Of a DNA stretch of 6,767 nt, positions 1 to 5,836 are shown piece after piece. Numbering within the stretch: the first letter of the stretch is position 1; each line of letters begins with the position of its first letter. Origin of the DNA: an uncultured Collinsella sp. (GTDB taxonomy: Bacteria; Actinomycetota; Coriobacteriia; Coriobacteriales; Coriobacteriaceae). Under the pieces are notes generated by a model. The model made no database searches and was not told the origin of the DNA. It saw only the letters and a program-made list of their open reading frames with translations. The DNA lies in NCBI GenBank assembly GCA_900759435.1, contig CAAEVD010000235.1:1-6767 (forward strand), written 5' to 3'. Both the position numbers and the translations under genes were made by a program.

Positions 1-722
1 ACGGAGCGAACCTGCGGGTTCTGGGCGAGCTTGGCGGTATAGGTCTTCATAAAGTCGAGGTAGGCCGGCAGGTCGAAGTAGAGGTTGTCGACCGGGCGCA
101 GCTCGGGCACTTCGCCGGTGAGCTGGCTCTTGGGTGCGATGAGTTCCTCGGGCTCAAACTGGTGACCCAGGTCGCACTCGTCGGCATAAGCCTTTTCGGA
201 TTTGCAACCTTGGATGGGGCAGCGGCCGATGACCTGGCGACCGTTGAGGAACGTTCCGGCCTTGGCATCGTAGAACTGCAGGGTAGAGCGCTTGGAGATA
301 GTGCCCTGCTCGTGCAGACGCTCGATAATCTCAGCGGTCACCTCATTATGGATCTTGGCCGCCGGCTCAAGGCCCGAGCCGCCGTAGATGTCGCAGCTGA
401 TGTTGTAGTTGTTGAGGGTCGCGGCCTGACGGGAGTGATTGGACTCGACGTACTCACTAATGGACTTGTCGTAGCCCTCGTTCTCCTTGAGCTTGCGGTA
501 GTTCTCCATGATGGGCGATCCGTAGCAGTCGGTTCCCGAGGTGAAGATGACATTCTCGCGGCCCAGGCGGTCGCGCAGGAAGCGGGCGAAGAAGTCGGCC
601 GGGACAAAGACGCCGCCGACGTGGCCAAAGTGAAGGCCCTTGTTGCCGTAGGGCTCGCCGGCGGTAACGATGGCGCGGCGAGGCCAGCTGGGACGGTCGT
701 TCATGGAGTATTTGGATGCCAT
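1..722 (-). CDS. Methionyl-tRNA synthetase-like class I aminoacyl-tRNA synthetase, N-terminal part (runs off left edge)
   Basis: The visible 240 residues form the start of a class I aminoacyl-tRNA synthetase catalytic domain closest to MetRS, a cytoplasmic enzyme that charges tRNA with methionine. Seen: a class I HxGH signature as HFGH (residues 31-34), SGTDCYGSPIM (62-72) where MetRS has a GTDEHG or ADDAHG type motif, and a zinc-knuckle-like region with C168, C173, C183 and H187. This is followed by a stretch near 190-219 (PEELIAPKS, then LYFDLPAY) that matches the E. coli MetRS connective region as I remember it. The ATG at 722-720 has AAGGAG four bases upstream (732-727). The KMSKS loop and anticodon-binding domain lie outside. 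Oddities: the knuckle is CX4C...CX3H instead of CXXC...CXXC, and the His of the DEHG-type motif is Tyr. It may be the housekeeping metG or a divergent paralogue, so I give no symbol. Confidence 0.85.
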   Translation of the reverse strand, partial: MASKYSMNDRPSWPRRAIVTAGEPYGNKGLHFGHVGGVFVPADFFARFLRDRLGRENVIFTSGTDCYGSPIMENYRKLKENEGYDKSISEYVESNHSRQAATLNNYNISCDIYGGSGLEPAAKIHNEVTAEIIERLHEQGTISKRSTLQFYDAKAGTFLNGRQVIGRCPIQGCKSEKAYADECDLGHQFEPEELIAPKSQLTGEVPELRPVDNLYFDLPAYLDFMKTYTAKLAQNPQVRS

Positions 723-840
723 GGGACTCCTTCGCATATAGTAAGGGCGCGGCCGGGCGCAAGGCCTGGCGACGCGGTGGTCAATTCGTGCATATCGTTC
801 GACATTATCGCACATGCGGACGGGTGCGTGGCAGGGGCGC

Positions 841-851
841 TATCCTAAGAT
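841..851 (+). promoter_or_regulatory. Candidate -10 region for the DUF3267 gene
   Basis: Two overlapping TANNNT hexamers, TATCCT (841-846) and TAAGAT (846-851), lie just before the ATG at 855. No TTGACA-like -35 element sits at the expected distance. No Shine-Dalgarno sequence lies between here and the ATG, so transcription may begin at or very near the start codon. The call rests on motif shape and position only. Confidence 0.25.
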
Positions 852-854
852 GCT

Positions 855-1424
855 ATGAATGAGATTTCCAACATACATGCGTTTGAGGACGAGGATTTTC
901 TGCACGCCTGCTTTGTGTGGGGGATGGCCGTGCTCGGCGCATTTGCCGTGTGCCTGGTGCCGGTGTTTATGCTGATGGGCGGGCCCGCTGACCTGGATGC
1001 GGCTGACGCGGGCGGTTGGACGGCCGTCTTGGGCTGGATAGTCGGCTTGGCTGCGGTTTCGGCGGCGTCATTTGCCGTTCACGAGCTGGTGCACGGTGTG
1101 TTTTTTAAGCTGCTGGCGCCTGCGGGCGCGCAGGTGACCTTTGGGGCAAATCTCGAAACCTGCATGATTTACGCCTGCGCCGAGGGCGTGGTGTATTCGC
1201 GCCGGCGGTACGTGGTGGTTTGCCTGGCGCCGACGGTTGTTGTGACGGCGGCGTTTACCCTAGGGTTTGCGCTCTCGGGCTATCCGCTGCTGTGCTACCT
1301 GGCGGCTGGTCTGCATTTGTCGGGCTGTGTGGGCGATTGGTATTACGTGCGAACCATTCTGCGCGACCGTCGCATTGTCGCCTGCGAGGACACGTCCTTT
1401 GGCGTGCGCTTTTTCGCAAGGTAG
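855..1424 (+). CDS. DUF3267-type membrane zinc metalloprotease-like protein
   Basis: A 189-residue integral membrane protein with the zincin motif HELVH at residues 76-80 at the end of a hydrophobic segment, and a GD pair at 160-161 after the last hydrophobic stretch. This arrangement fits DUF3267 (putative membrane zincin peptidase), where the two His and a later Asp would bind zinc. The substrate is unknown. Hydrophobic segments lie near 20-42, 55-75 and 118-157, the last long enough to cross twice. The C-terminus is basic (RTILRDRR, then VRFFAR). An in-frame TAA at 846-848 means translation cannot start upstream of the ATG at 855. No Shine-Dalgarno is visible; the next in-frame ATG (residue 24, base 924) has a G-run directly abutting it and is no better supported. 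The gene diverges from the synthetase and precedes queH by 64 bases, with no evident functional link to queuosine. Confidence 0.8.
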   Translation: MNEISNIHAFEDEDFLHACFVWGMAVLGAFAVCLVPVFMLMGGPADLDAADAGGWTAVLGWIVGLAAVSAASFAVHELVHGVFFKLLAPAGAQVTFGANLETCMIYACAEGVVYSRRRYVVVCLAPTVVVTAAFTLGFALSGYPLLCYLAAGLHLSGCVGDWYYVRTILRDRRIVACEDTSFGVRFFAR

Positions 1425-1435
1425 TCTTTTTTTGG

Positions 1436-1470
1436 GATGATTTTTCTGGGATGGGGATTAAAAAATCATT
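1436..1470 (+). other. AT-rich hairpin between the DUF3267 gene and queH
   Basis: ATGATTTTT (1437-1445) is perfectly complementary to AAAAATCAT (1461-1469), and a G-T wobble (1436/1470) extends it. The loop is 15 bases. The stem is A/T-rich, has no following T-run, and ends eight bases before the queH Shine-Dalgarno sequence. It could be an operator or a weak leader hairpin; it is not a typical terminator. Confidence 0.3.
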
Positions 1471-1488
1471 GTGGGAGAGGAGATGTTG

Positions 1489-2064
1489 ATGAAGCCGTTG
1501 CTGCTGCATGCTTGCTGTGCGCCGTGCTCGCTTGAGCCGGTCCGCCTGCTGCGCGAGGAAGGGTTTGAGCCCACGATTTGCTGGACCAACCCCAATATTC
1601 AGCCGCGCGATGAATGGCGGCGCCGCCTGGACGAGCTGCGCCGGTGGTGTGCCGACGGCGACATTGAGCTCATCGAGGCGGGGGAGGACCGCGATCGCTG
1701 GGAGGCCGGTGTGGCCCCGCTGGGCGCCGATCGACCCCGCCGCTGTCGTGCGTGCTATGCCCTGCGTCTGGCCGAGGCATGCCGTGTGGCCCAGGAGCGC
1801 GGGTTCGAATATGTGGGCACGACGCTCGCCGTCTCGCCGTATCAGCTGTTCGATACCTGTAATGACGTGTTGGAGCGTCTGGCTGCCGCCCGCGGCCTCA
1901 CTCCGGTCATTCGCGATTTTCGCCCGTATTACCCCGAAGCGACACGCCGTTCGCGCGAGCTGGGCATGTATCGGCAGAACTACTGTGGTTGCCGCTTCTC
2001 TGCTGTCGAGGCGGCCATGGACCGCGCTCGCATCCGCGACGAGCGCAAAGCCGCCAAAAAGTAG
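1489..2064 (+). CDS. queH: Epoxyqueuosine reductase QueH
   Basis: QueH reduces epoxyqueuosine to queuosine in tRNA, the last step of Q modification of GUN anticodons. It is a cytoplasmic iron-sulfur enzyme unrelated to the cobalamin-dependent QueG. The 191-residue protein is of normal family length and shows every family landmark: LLLHACCAPCS at the N-terminus (C9, C10, C13), NPNIQPRDEW (34-43), CRACYALRL (C86, C89), GTTLAVSPYQ (110-119), DFRP (143-146) and YRQNYCGCRFS with C166 and C168. The paired Cys groups fit the known metal-cluster ligands and redox Cys of the family. I chose the ATG at 1489 because AGGAG (1478-1482) lies six bases before it; an upstream in-frame GTG at 1471 overlaps that Shine-Dalgarno and is unlikely. 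The C-terminal tail is short and basic. queA follows 64 bases downstream, and its product makes the QueH substrate. Confidence 0.95.
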   Translation: MKPLLLHACCAPCSLEPVRLLREEGFEPTICWTNPNIQPRDEWRRRLDELRRWCADGDIELIEAGEDRDRWEAGVAPLGADRPRRCRACYALRLAEACRVAQERGFEYVGTTLAVSPYQLFDTCNDVLERLAAARGLTPVIRDFRPYYPEATRRSRELGMYRQNYCGCRFSAVEAAMDRARIRDERKAAKK

Positions 2065-2092
2065 TTCTTTTGGGCTGGCGGCCTGCTAGGAT
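2065..2092 (+). promoter_or_regulatory. Candidate extended -10 promoter before queA
   Basis: TGCTAGGAT (2084-2092) is an extended -10 element (TGnTAnnnT). A poor -35 match, TTCTTT (2065-2070), sits 16 bases upstream of the TAGGAT hexamer, which is tolerable for extended -10 promoters. Initiation near 2099 would give a leader of about 30 bases. queA could therefore be transcribed alone as well as from an upstream queH promoter. Motif evidence only. Confidence 0.4.
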
Positions 2093-2128
2093 GTAGAGCG
2101 GACTTTATCTATATAAGGAGTATCCGAC

Positions 2129-3346
2129 GTGTCTATGCGTACCGATGATTTTGACTACAACCTTCCTGAGGAACTGATCGCCCAGGCTCCTGCCGATCCG
2201 CGCGACTCCTGCCGCCTGCTGGTGGTGGATCGCAAGGGCTCCGAGGCGGGAACGCCGCTGGAGCACGGCGGTACCGTTGAGCACCGCATCTTCCGCGACA
2301 TCATCGACTATATCGAGCCGGGCGATGTGCTCGTCATCAACAAGACGCGCGTGATGCCGGCCCGCCTGATTGGTCGCAAAGCCGGCTCGGGTGGCGTGGT
2401 CGAGACGCTGCTGCTCAAGCGCCGCGAGGATGTTGACCCGCTGGGCCATGTTTGGGAGTGTCTGGTCAAGCCGGGCAAGCGTCTGAAGCCCGGTGCTCAG
2501 ATTGAGTATCGCGCCGGTGGCGCCCATGCGCCCGAGGGCGCGCCCGTGGTGCTGACGGCCGAGGTCATCGACTTTGTCACCGATAGCCGTGGCGGCCGTC
2601 TGGTGCGCTTTGAGCCGGCCGGTTGCAATGCTGCCGGCGAGCCGCGCACGCTCGACGAGGCCATCCACGCCGCCGGTCACGTGCCGCTGCCGCCCTACAT
2701 TACCGATTACGAGGGCGACCCCGAGAAGTACCAGACCGTTTACGCCATGAAGGAGGAGCACTCGGCTGCCGCTCCTACGGCGGGCCTGCACTTTACTCCC
2801 GAGCTCATGGCCGCTATCGAGGCCAAGGGTGCGAAGTTTGCCGCTGTCGAGCTCGAGGTCGGCATCGATACCTTCCGTCTGGTGGAGGAGGACGACCCTA
2901 CGCAGCACGTCATGCACACCGAGCGCTACCACGTATCGCAGGAGGTGGTCGACGCCGTGCATAAGGCTAAGGCCGAGGGGCATCGCGTGATCGCCGTCGG
3001 TACCACGGCGGTGCGCTCGCTCGAGAGCGCGTTTGACGCGGACGCGCCGGTGTCCGATCCGGCTGTGACGGCGCGCTATTTTGAGGGCCGTGAGGACGGC
3101 GCCGACACGCTCGGCCGCGGTGACATCGTGGTGCGCGAGAACGCGACGACGCAGCTCTACCTCATGCCTGGCTCGACCTATCACGTGGTTGACGCGCTGA
3201 TCACGAACTTCCACGTGCCGCGCTCCACGCTCATGATGCTCGTAAGCGCGCTTGCCTCCCGCGACCAGATCATGGATGCCTACGCCGCCGCCATCGAGGA
3301 GCGCTACCGCTTCTTCAGCTTTGGTGACGCAATGCTCATTCAGTAG
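2129..3346 (+). CDS. queA: S-adenosylmethionine:tRNA ribosyltransferase-isomerase QueA
   Basis: QueA transfers and isomerises the ribosyl part of SAM onto preQ1 already placed at position 34 of tRNA, forming epoxyqueuosine, which QueH then reduces. Family motifs appear in order: LPEELIAQAP (12-21), NKTRVMPARL (71-80), PLPPYI (186-191), YQTVYA (201-206), AAPTAGLHFT (214-223), VGTTAVRSLES (290-300), LITNFHVPRSTLMMLVSA (357-374) and YRFFSFGDAMLI (393-404). I chose the GTG at 2129 because AAGGAG (2115-2120) is eight bases upstream; the ATG at 2135 would be 14 bases away. At 405 residues it is about 50 longer than the usual 340-360. The extra length appears to sit in several insertions (near 36-50, 128-180 and 303-330), not at the ends. 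The stop codon TAG (3344-3346) shares its last G with the first base of a hairpin. Confidence 0.97.
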   Translation: MSMRTDDFDYNLPEELIAQAPADPRDSCRLLVVDRKGSEAGTPLEHGGTVEHRIFRDIIDYIEPGDVLVINKTRVMPARLIGRKAGSGGVVETLLLKRREDVDPLGHVWECLVKPGKRLKPGAQIEYRAGGAHAPEGAPVVLTAEVIDFVTDSRGGRLVRFEPAGCNAAGEPRTLDEAIHAAGHVPLPPYITDYEGDPEKYQTVYAMKEEHSAAAPTAGLHFTPELMAAIEAKGAKFAAVELEVGIDTFRLVEEDDPTQHVMHTERYHVSQEVVDAVHKAKAEGHRVIAVGTTAVRSLESAFDADAPVSDPAVTARYFEGREDGADTLGRGDIVVRENATTQLYLMPGSTYHVVDALITNFHVPRSTLMMLVSALASRDQIMDAYAAAIEERYRFFSFGDAMLIQ

Positions 3347-3485
3347 GTTACGGCGTTTTCCAAACGCCGTAACCGGCCGACGCTGCAAACGCCCCTAAGC
3401 GGCAATCTGACGTTCAATCGTCGGGCATGACCAGAAGGTCAATGCCCTCCTCTTTCACGTCACCTTGCTCGCTTAGGGGCGTTTT
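3346..3485 (+). ncRNA. Structured 3' element, copy 1 (hairpin plus nested long hairpin)
   Basis: Hairpin 1 is a perfect 13-bp stem, 3346-3358 with 3362-3374, with a 3-base loop. After the linker ending GACGCTGC (3379-3386) comes a nested hairpin. Its outer stem is 15 bp (3387-3401 with 3470-3484), followed by GCAA/TTGC (3402-3405 with 3465-3468), an internal TC/CC loop, and a 6-bp middle stem (3408-3413 with 3457-3462). The inner stem (3423-3428 with 3442-3447 and 3429-3432 with 3437-3440) has one bulged A (3441) and an AGAA loop. The outer stem ends in TTTT (3482-3485), so it could end queA transcription. The same fold with compensatory changes recurs at 6639. Whether it acts as a terminator, a 3' UTR RNA, a processed small RNA or a mobile palindrome is not decided by the sequence. 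Confidence 0.7.
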
Positions 3486-3494
3486 CGCTGTCCG

Positions 3495-3510
3495 CGCCAA
3501 AACATTGGCG
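3495..3510. repeat. Short perfect inverted repeat
   Basis: CGCCAA (3495-3500) and TTGGCG (3505-3510) form a 6-bp stem around an AACA loop, just downstream of structured element copy 1. No T-run follows. It may be incidental or part of the palindrome-rich gap. Confidence 0.35.
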
Positions 3511-3528
3511 TTGCCGTGGTTGTTGCTG

Positions 3529-3650
3529 TAGTCATTGGGGACGTTCTTAAATGACTAGTCAAAGGGGACACTCTTGCGGCGCTTGGCACTTGACTAGTCG
3601 TTGGGGACGTTCTTGTTCGACTAGTCGTTTAAGAACGTCCCCAACGACTG
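3529..3650. repeat. REP-like palindromic array with GGGGAC cores and GACTAGTC palindromes
   Basis: Four related hairpin units are packed together. Unit A (3529-3557) is TAGTCATT/AATGACTA around a GGGGACGTTCTTA loop. Unit D (3553-3599) has 10-bp arms GACTAGTCAA/TTGACTAGTC around a variant GGGGACACTCTT core. Unit B (3593-3625) has 8-bp arms around GGGGACGTTCTT. Unit C (3623-3649) is inverted, with GTCCCC on the plus strand. The self-complementary octamer GACTAGTC occurs at 3553, 3592 and 3619 and is shared by adjacent units. B and C together form a perfect 19-bp inverted repeat (3596-3614 with 3631-3649). The pattern resembles REP/BIME clusters mobilised by RAYT (IS200/IS605-type) transposases. 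No transposase is present in this window. Confidence 0.75.
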
Positions 3651-3672
3651 CCTTGCATCAATCTAATAAGTC

Positions 3673-3731
3673 GCGGTGAGATAGTTCTTGAATTGGCCTT
3701 TTTTAGGGCTAAACAGGAACTATCTCACCGC
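3673..3731. repeat. 59-base near-perfect palindrome between convergent genes
   Basis: Bases 3673-3690 pair with 3714-3731 as an 18-bp stem with a single G-T wobble. The 23-base centre pairs further (TTGGCC 3693-3698 with GGGCTAA 3706-3712, one wobble), leaving a T-rich tip. It lies 29 bases beyond the stop codon of the minus-strand coiled-coil gene. It could serve as a terminator for that gene or as a two-way barrier, though no T-run follows on either strand. It could also be an independent palindromic repeat family; no second copy is in the window. Confidence 0.6.
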
Positions 3732-3760
3732 AACTGCGTTGGGTGTTTTTGGCAGCGGGT

Positions 3761-5542
3761 TTACTTGCTCGCGAACAGCCAGATCAGGATGATCACCAGA
3801 ATCATGGCGATGATGCAGGCGATGGCTCCGGTGAATTTGATGCGTGAGTCGCGGGTTCGCTTGCGCACGTCGTCTTCGGCGGCCTCGAGTTGGGCAACTT
3901 CGCGCTCGGTCTCGGTATGCTCGGCCTTGTCGCGTGCCAAGGACCCGGCGAGCGATTCGGTGATCTCGGGATGGTCGTGCACCTCGGTCGCCTGCTCGAT
4001 AATCGACTGCGCATGTGCGGCGTCCGCTTGGGCGTTGGCGATGGCCTGCTCTTGCTCGCGGCGTGCCTTGTCCTGCGTGGCGATCTTTTCGCGCAGCTCG
4101 CGCTGGCGCGTCGCGGCGGAAGTTTTTGCGGACTGCAGCTCGTCGCGCGCGGCATCTGCCTCAGCCGTTACGGCCTGGTGCGCGCGTTTAGCGTCGGCGA
4201 TGGGGGCCTGTGCCTGCTCGACGGCCTGCTCGGCGGCGGCAAGTGAATGCTCAAGGTCGACGGTCACGCGCGGAATGTCTTCCTCGGCCTTGCGGAGGGC
4301 GTCGGCAGCGTCGGAGATTTGCATAGACAACTCGCTGGTGCGCACGGTGTAATTGGCGGGATTTGCCGAAGGGTTGCGCTGCAGCTCGGCATACTCGCGA
4401 CGCAAGGTCTCGAGCTGCGCGCGCGTAGCATCGGCAGTTTGTCGTGCGGCGGCGATACCGGCATCGCGCTCGGCCTTCACTTTGTCGCGGATGCGCTTGG
4501 AATCCTCAAGGCGACGAACGAGGCGGTTGCCGGTCTCGCGCGAGCTCGCCTCGCGGGCTTCCACGGCGTCGAGTGCAGCCTTCAGGCGGAGCTCGGTCGC
4601 ATCGTCCTCTGCCTTCATTTGCTCGAGTTGGCCCTTGAGCTCCGTCGCTTTGGCGGCATGGGCATCACGGTTAATTTCAGCTGCCGCAGCGGTCTTCTGT
4701 GCCGTGGCGATTGCCTGGCGCTGGTCGGCGATGATCTGATCGTAACGGCCTGCGATGTCCCGGCGCGTCTCGAGCTCCTCTGCCTGGTCGGCGATGCGCT
4801 GCTCAAGCTCGGCTAAATGGGCGCGGGCATCGGCGAGTGCCTTCTTGGCGGCGTTCATCTCGCGCATGGCCGACGCGCCCTGGGCGATAAAAGTGCCCAC
4901 GGCGTTAGCGGTGTTCGAGACGGCGCTCCCCAGGTCGAGGCTCGTGGCGGGAGCATGCGGGGTGGTCGGGTGCGCGGCCTCGGCGGCATTCGTGTCGGCA
5001 GTCTGCGGCGCGGCGATATTGCCAGTGCCGCCTTCGATCACGGAAAAGCCCGCTGCGTGCGGGTCGACCGCATCGGCGCCGATCGTGGGGTGCTCGAGTT
5101 GCAGGAACGAGGGCATGGTGCTGCCCTGGTCGGCAACCGGGGTCTCGCCGGGCACAAACGTCGAGGCAGCCTCGGCGGCTTCCTCCTCCTCTGCGTCGAC
5201 ATCGGCATCGGCGACAGCGTCTTTCATAGCTTTGACGGCATCCATCATGGAGTCCATGACGGCGTCGAGCTCTTCTTCCGAAGACACCTCGATGGGGCCC
5301 GCTGCTTGCGGAGCGTTCTCGGCCTTGGGTTCAGTATCGCTTGGGTCCGGCTGCTCTAGCTGCTCTTCTTTGCCTTGATCTGCGGCAACATTTGCGTCTC
5401 CGGCCTCGTCTGCGGCGGCAGGAGCCTCCTCGACAGCGGCATCAATGCCGCCATCGCTGCTGGTAGAAGTATCGCAGTCGTCAATGGTGTCTGCGGAATC
5501 ATCAATATGCTGTTGAGTCTGGGGGTCCAGCTCGTCTGTCAT
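3761..5542 (-). CDS. Tail-anchored acidic coiled-coil protein of unknown function
   Basis: I do not recognise a family. With the preferred start the protein has 593 residues in three zones. Residues 1 to about 200 are very acidic, Ala/Pro/Thr-rich and probably disordered (including EEEELDAVMDSMM near 89-100 and AEEEEAAEAAS at 117-127). Residues about 227 to 565 are Ala/Glu/Gln/Arg-rich and look like long coiled coil, interrupted near 389-400 by a Pro/Asn-rich break (RNPSANPANY) and near 523-530 by HDHPEITES. Residues 570-590 form one hydrophobic segment (FTGAIACIIAMILVIILIWLF) preceded by a basic patch (RKRTRDSRIK) and followed by only ASK. There is no signal peptide, so the bulk should be cytoplasmic with a C-terminal membrane anchor. 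I chose the ATG at 5542-5540 because AGGAG (5556-5552) lies nine bases before it; the ATG at 5548 is only three bases from it. It looks monocistronic, convergent with queA and divergent from the dehydrogenase. Confidence 0.85.
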   Translation of the reverse strand: MTDELDPQTQQHIDDSADTIDDCDTSTSSDGGIDAAVEEAPAAADEAGDANVAADQGKEEQLEQPDPSDTEPKAENAPQAAGPIEVSSEEELDAVMDSMMDAVKAMKDAVADADVDAEEEEAAEAASTFVPGETPVADQGSTMPSFLQLEHPTIGADAVDPHAAGFSVIEGGTGNIAAPQTADTNAAEAAHPTTPHAPATSLDLGSAVSNTANAVGTFIAQGASAMREMNAAKKALADARAHLAELEQRIADQAEELETRRDIAGRYDQIIADQRQAIATAQKTAAAAEINRDAHAAKATELKGQLEQMKAEDDATELRLKAALDAVEAREASSRETGNRLVRRLEDSKRIRDKVKAERDAGIAAARQTADATRAQLETLRREYAELQRNPSANPANYTVRTSELSMQISDAADALRKAEEDIPRVTVDLEHSLAAAEQAVEQAQAPIADAKRAHQAVTAEADAARDELQSAKTSAATRQRELREKIATQDKARREQEQAIANAQADAAHAQSIIEQATEVHDHPEITESLAGSLARDKAEHTETEREVAQLEAAEDDVRKRTRDSRIKFTGAIACIIAMILVIILIWLFASK

Positions 5543-5575
5543 AGGCATGTGCTCCTCATCGTTGTTTGTCACCCT

Positions 5576-5581
5576 ATGATA
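5576..5581 (-). promoter_or_regulatory. Candidate -10 element for the coiled-coil gene
   Basis: On the minus strand TATCAT (5581 to 5576) is a fair -10 hexamer, placing initiation near 5569 and giving a leader of about 27 bases that contains the AGGAG. No convincing -35 element is present upstream. Confidence 0.25.
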
Positions 5582-5681
5582 AAGTCTCGCGCCGACATCC
5601 CGCGCGCCGCAGCAAAGTTTCAAAACGTGTTCGATGGCTCGTGTCGATAGCAAAAACTCGGCCGCTTTATCCAGTTTGTAC

Positions 5682-5710
5682 TTGACAATCCCTTCGCCGA
5701 AAGACGTTAT
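5682..5710 (+). promoter_or_regulatory. Candidate promoter for the dehydrogenase gene
   Basis: TTGACA (5682-5687) is a perfect -35 consensus. Seventeen bases downstream is CGTTAT (5705-5710), only a partial -10 match. Initiation near 5717 would leave a leader of about 120 bases. That leader includes a small 7-bp hairpin (5800-5806 with 5811-5817, one G-T wobble, TGCG loop) seven bases before the Shine-Dalgarno sequence at 5825. No known riboswitch is recognised in it. The rest of the roughly 290-base gap between the divergent genes holds nothing else I can support. Confidence 0.35.
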
Positions 5711-5836
5711 GCCGTTCGCCTGCCGAGGCCTTTTCTTTTCACTTGAAGAAGCTAAAGTTGCATTTCAGCTTTTGGCGCGTTTATTTGGATGCGCGCAGTC
5801 GGCGGGTGCGCCCGTCGCGATTTGAAAGGACTTTAT

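Noticed and set aside
162..848. 228-codon plus-strand frame opposite the synthetase
   Set aside because: It is antisense to a clearly conserved synthetase, and its product is Val/Ala/Gly-rich without motifs.
1436..1470. Rho-independent terminator for the DUF3267 gene
   Set aside because: The stem is AT-rich with a 15-base loop and no T-run follows, so it was listed only as a hairpin.
2105..3388. 427-codon open frame on the minus strand opposite queA
   Set aside because: It mirrors the queA codon pattern in a GC-rich gene, its product is low-complexity with no known motif, and queA itself is unambiguous.
3529..3650. CRISPR array
   Set aside because: The repeats are palindromic, partly inverted and overlapping, with no regular spacers.
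4247..5378. Several plus-strand frames across the coiled-coil gene
   Set aside because: They are antisense products of an Ala/Glu-rich gene; the minus-strand frame has a good Shine-Dalgarno and a sensible domain layout.
5634..5825. 63-codon plus-strand frame upstream of the dehydrogenase
   Set aside because: It has no Shine-Dalgarno and no recognisable product, and it spans the presumed promoter and leader of the dehydrogenase gene.
5717..5836. Riboswitch in the dehydrogenase leader
   Set aside because: Only a small 7-bp hairpin is visible and no known aptamer core was recognised.
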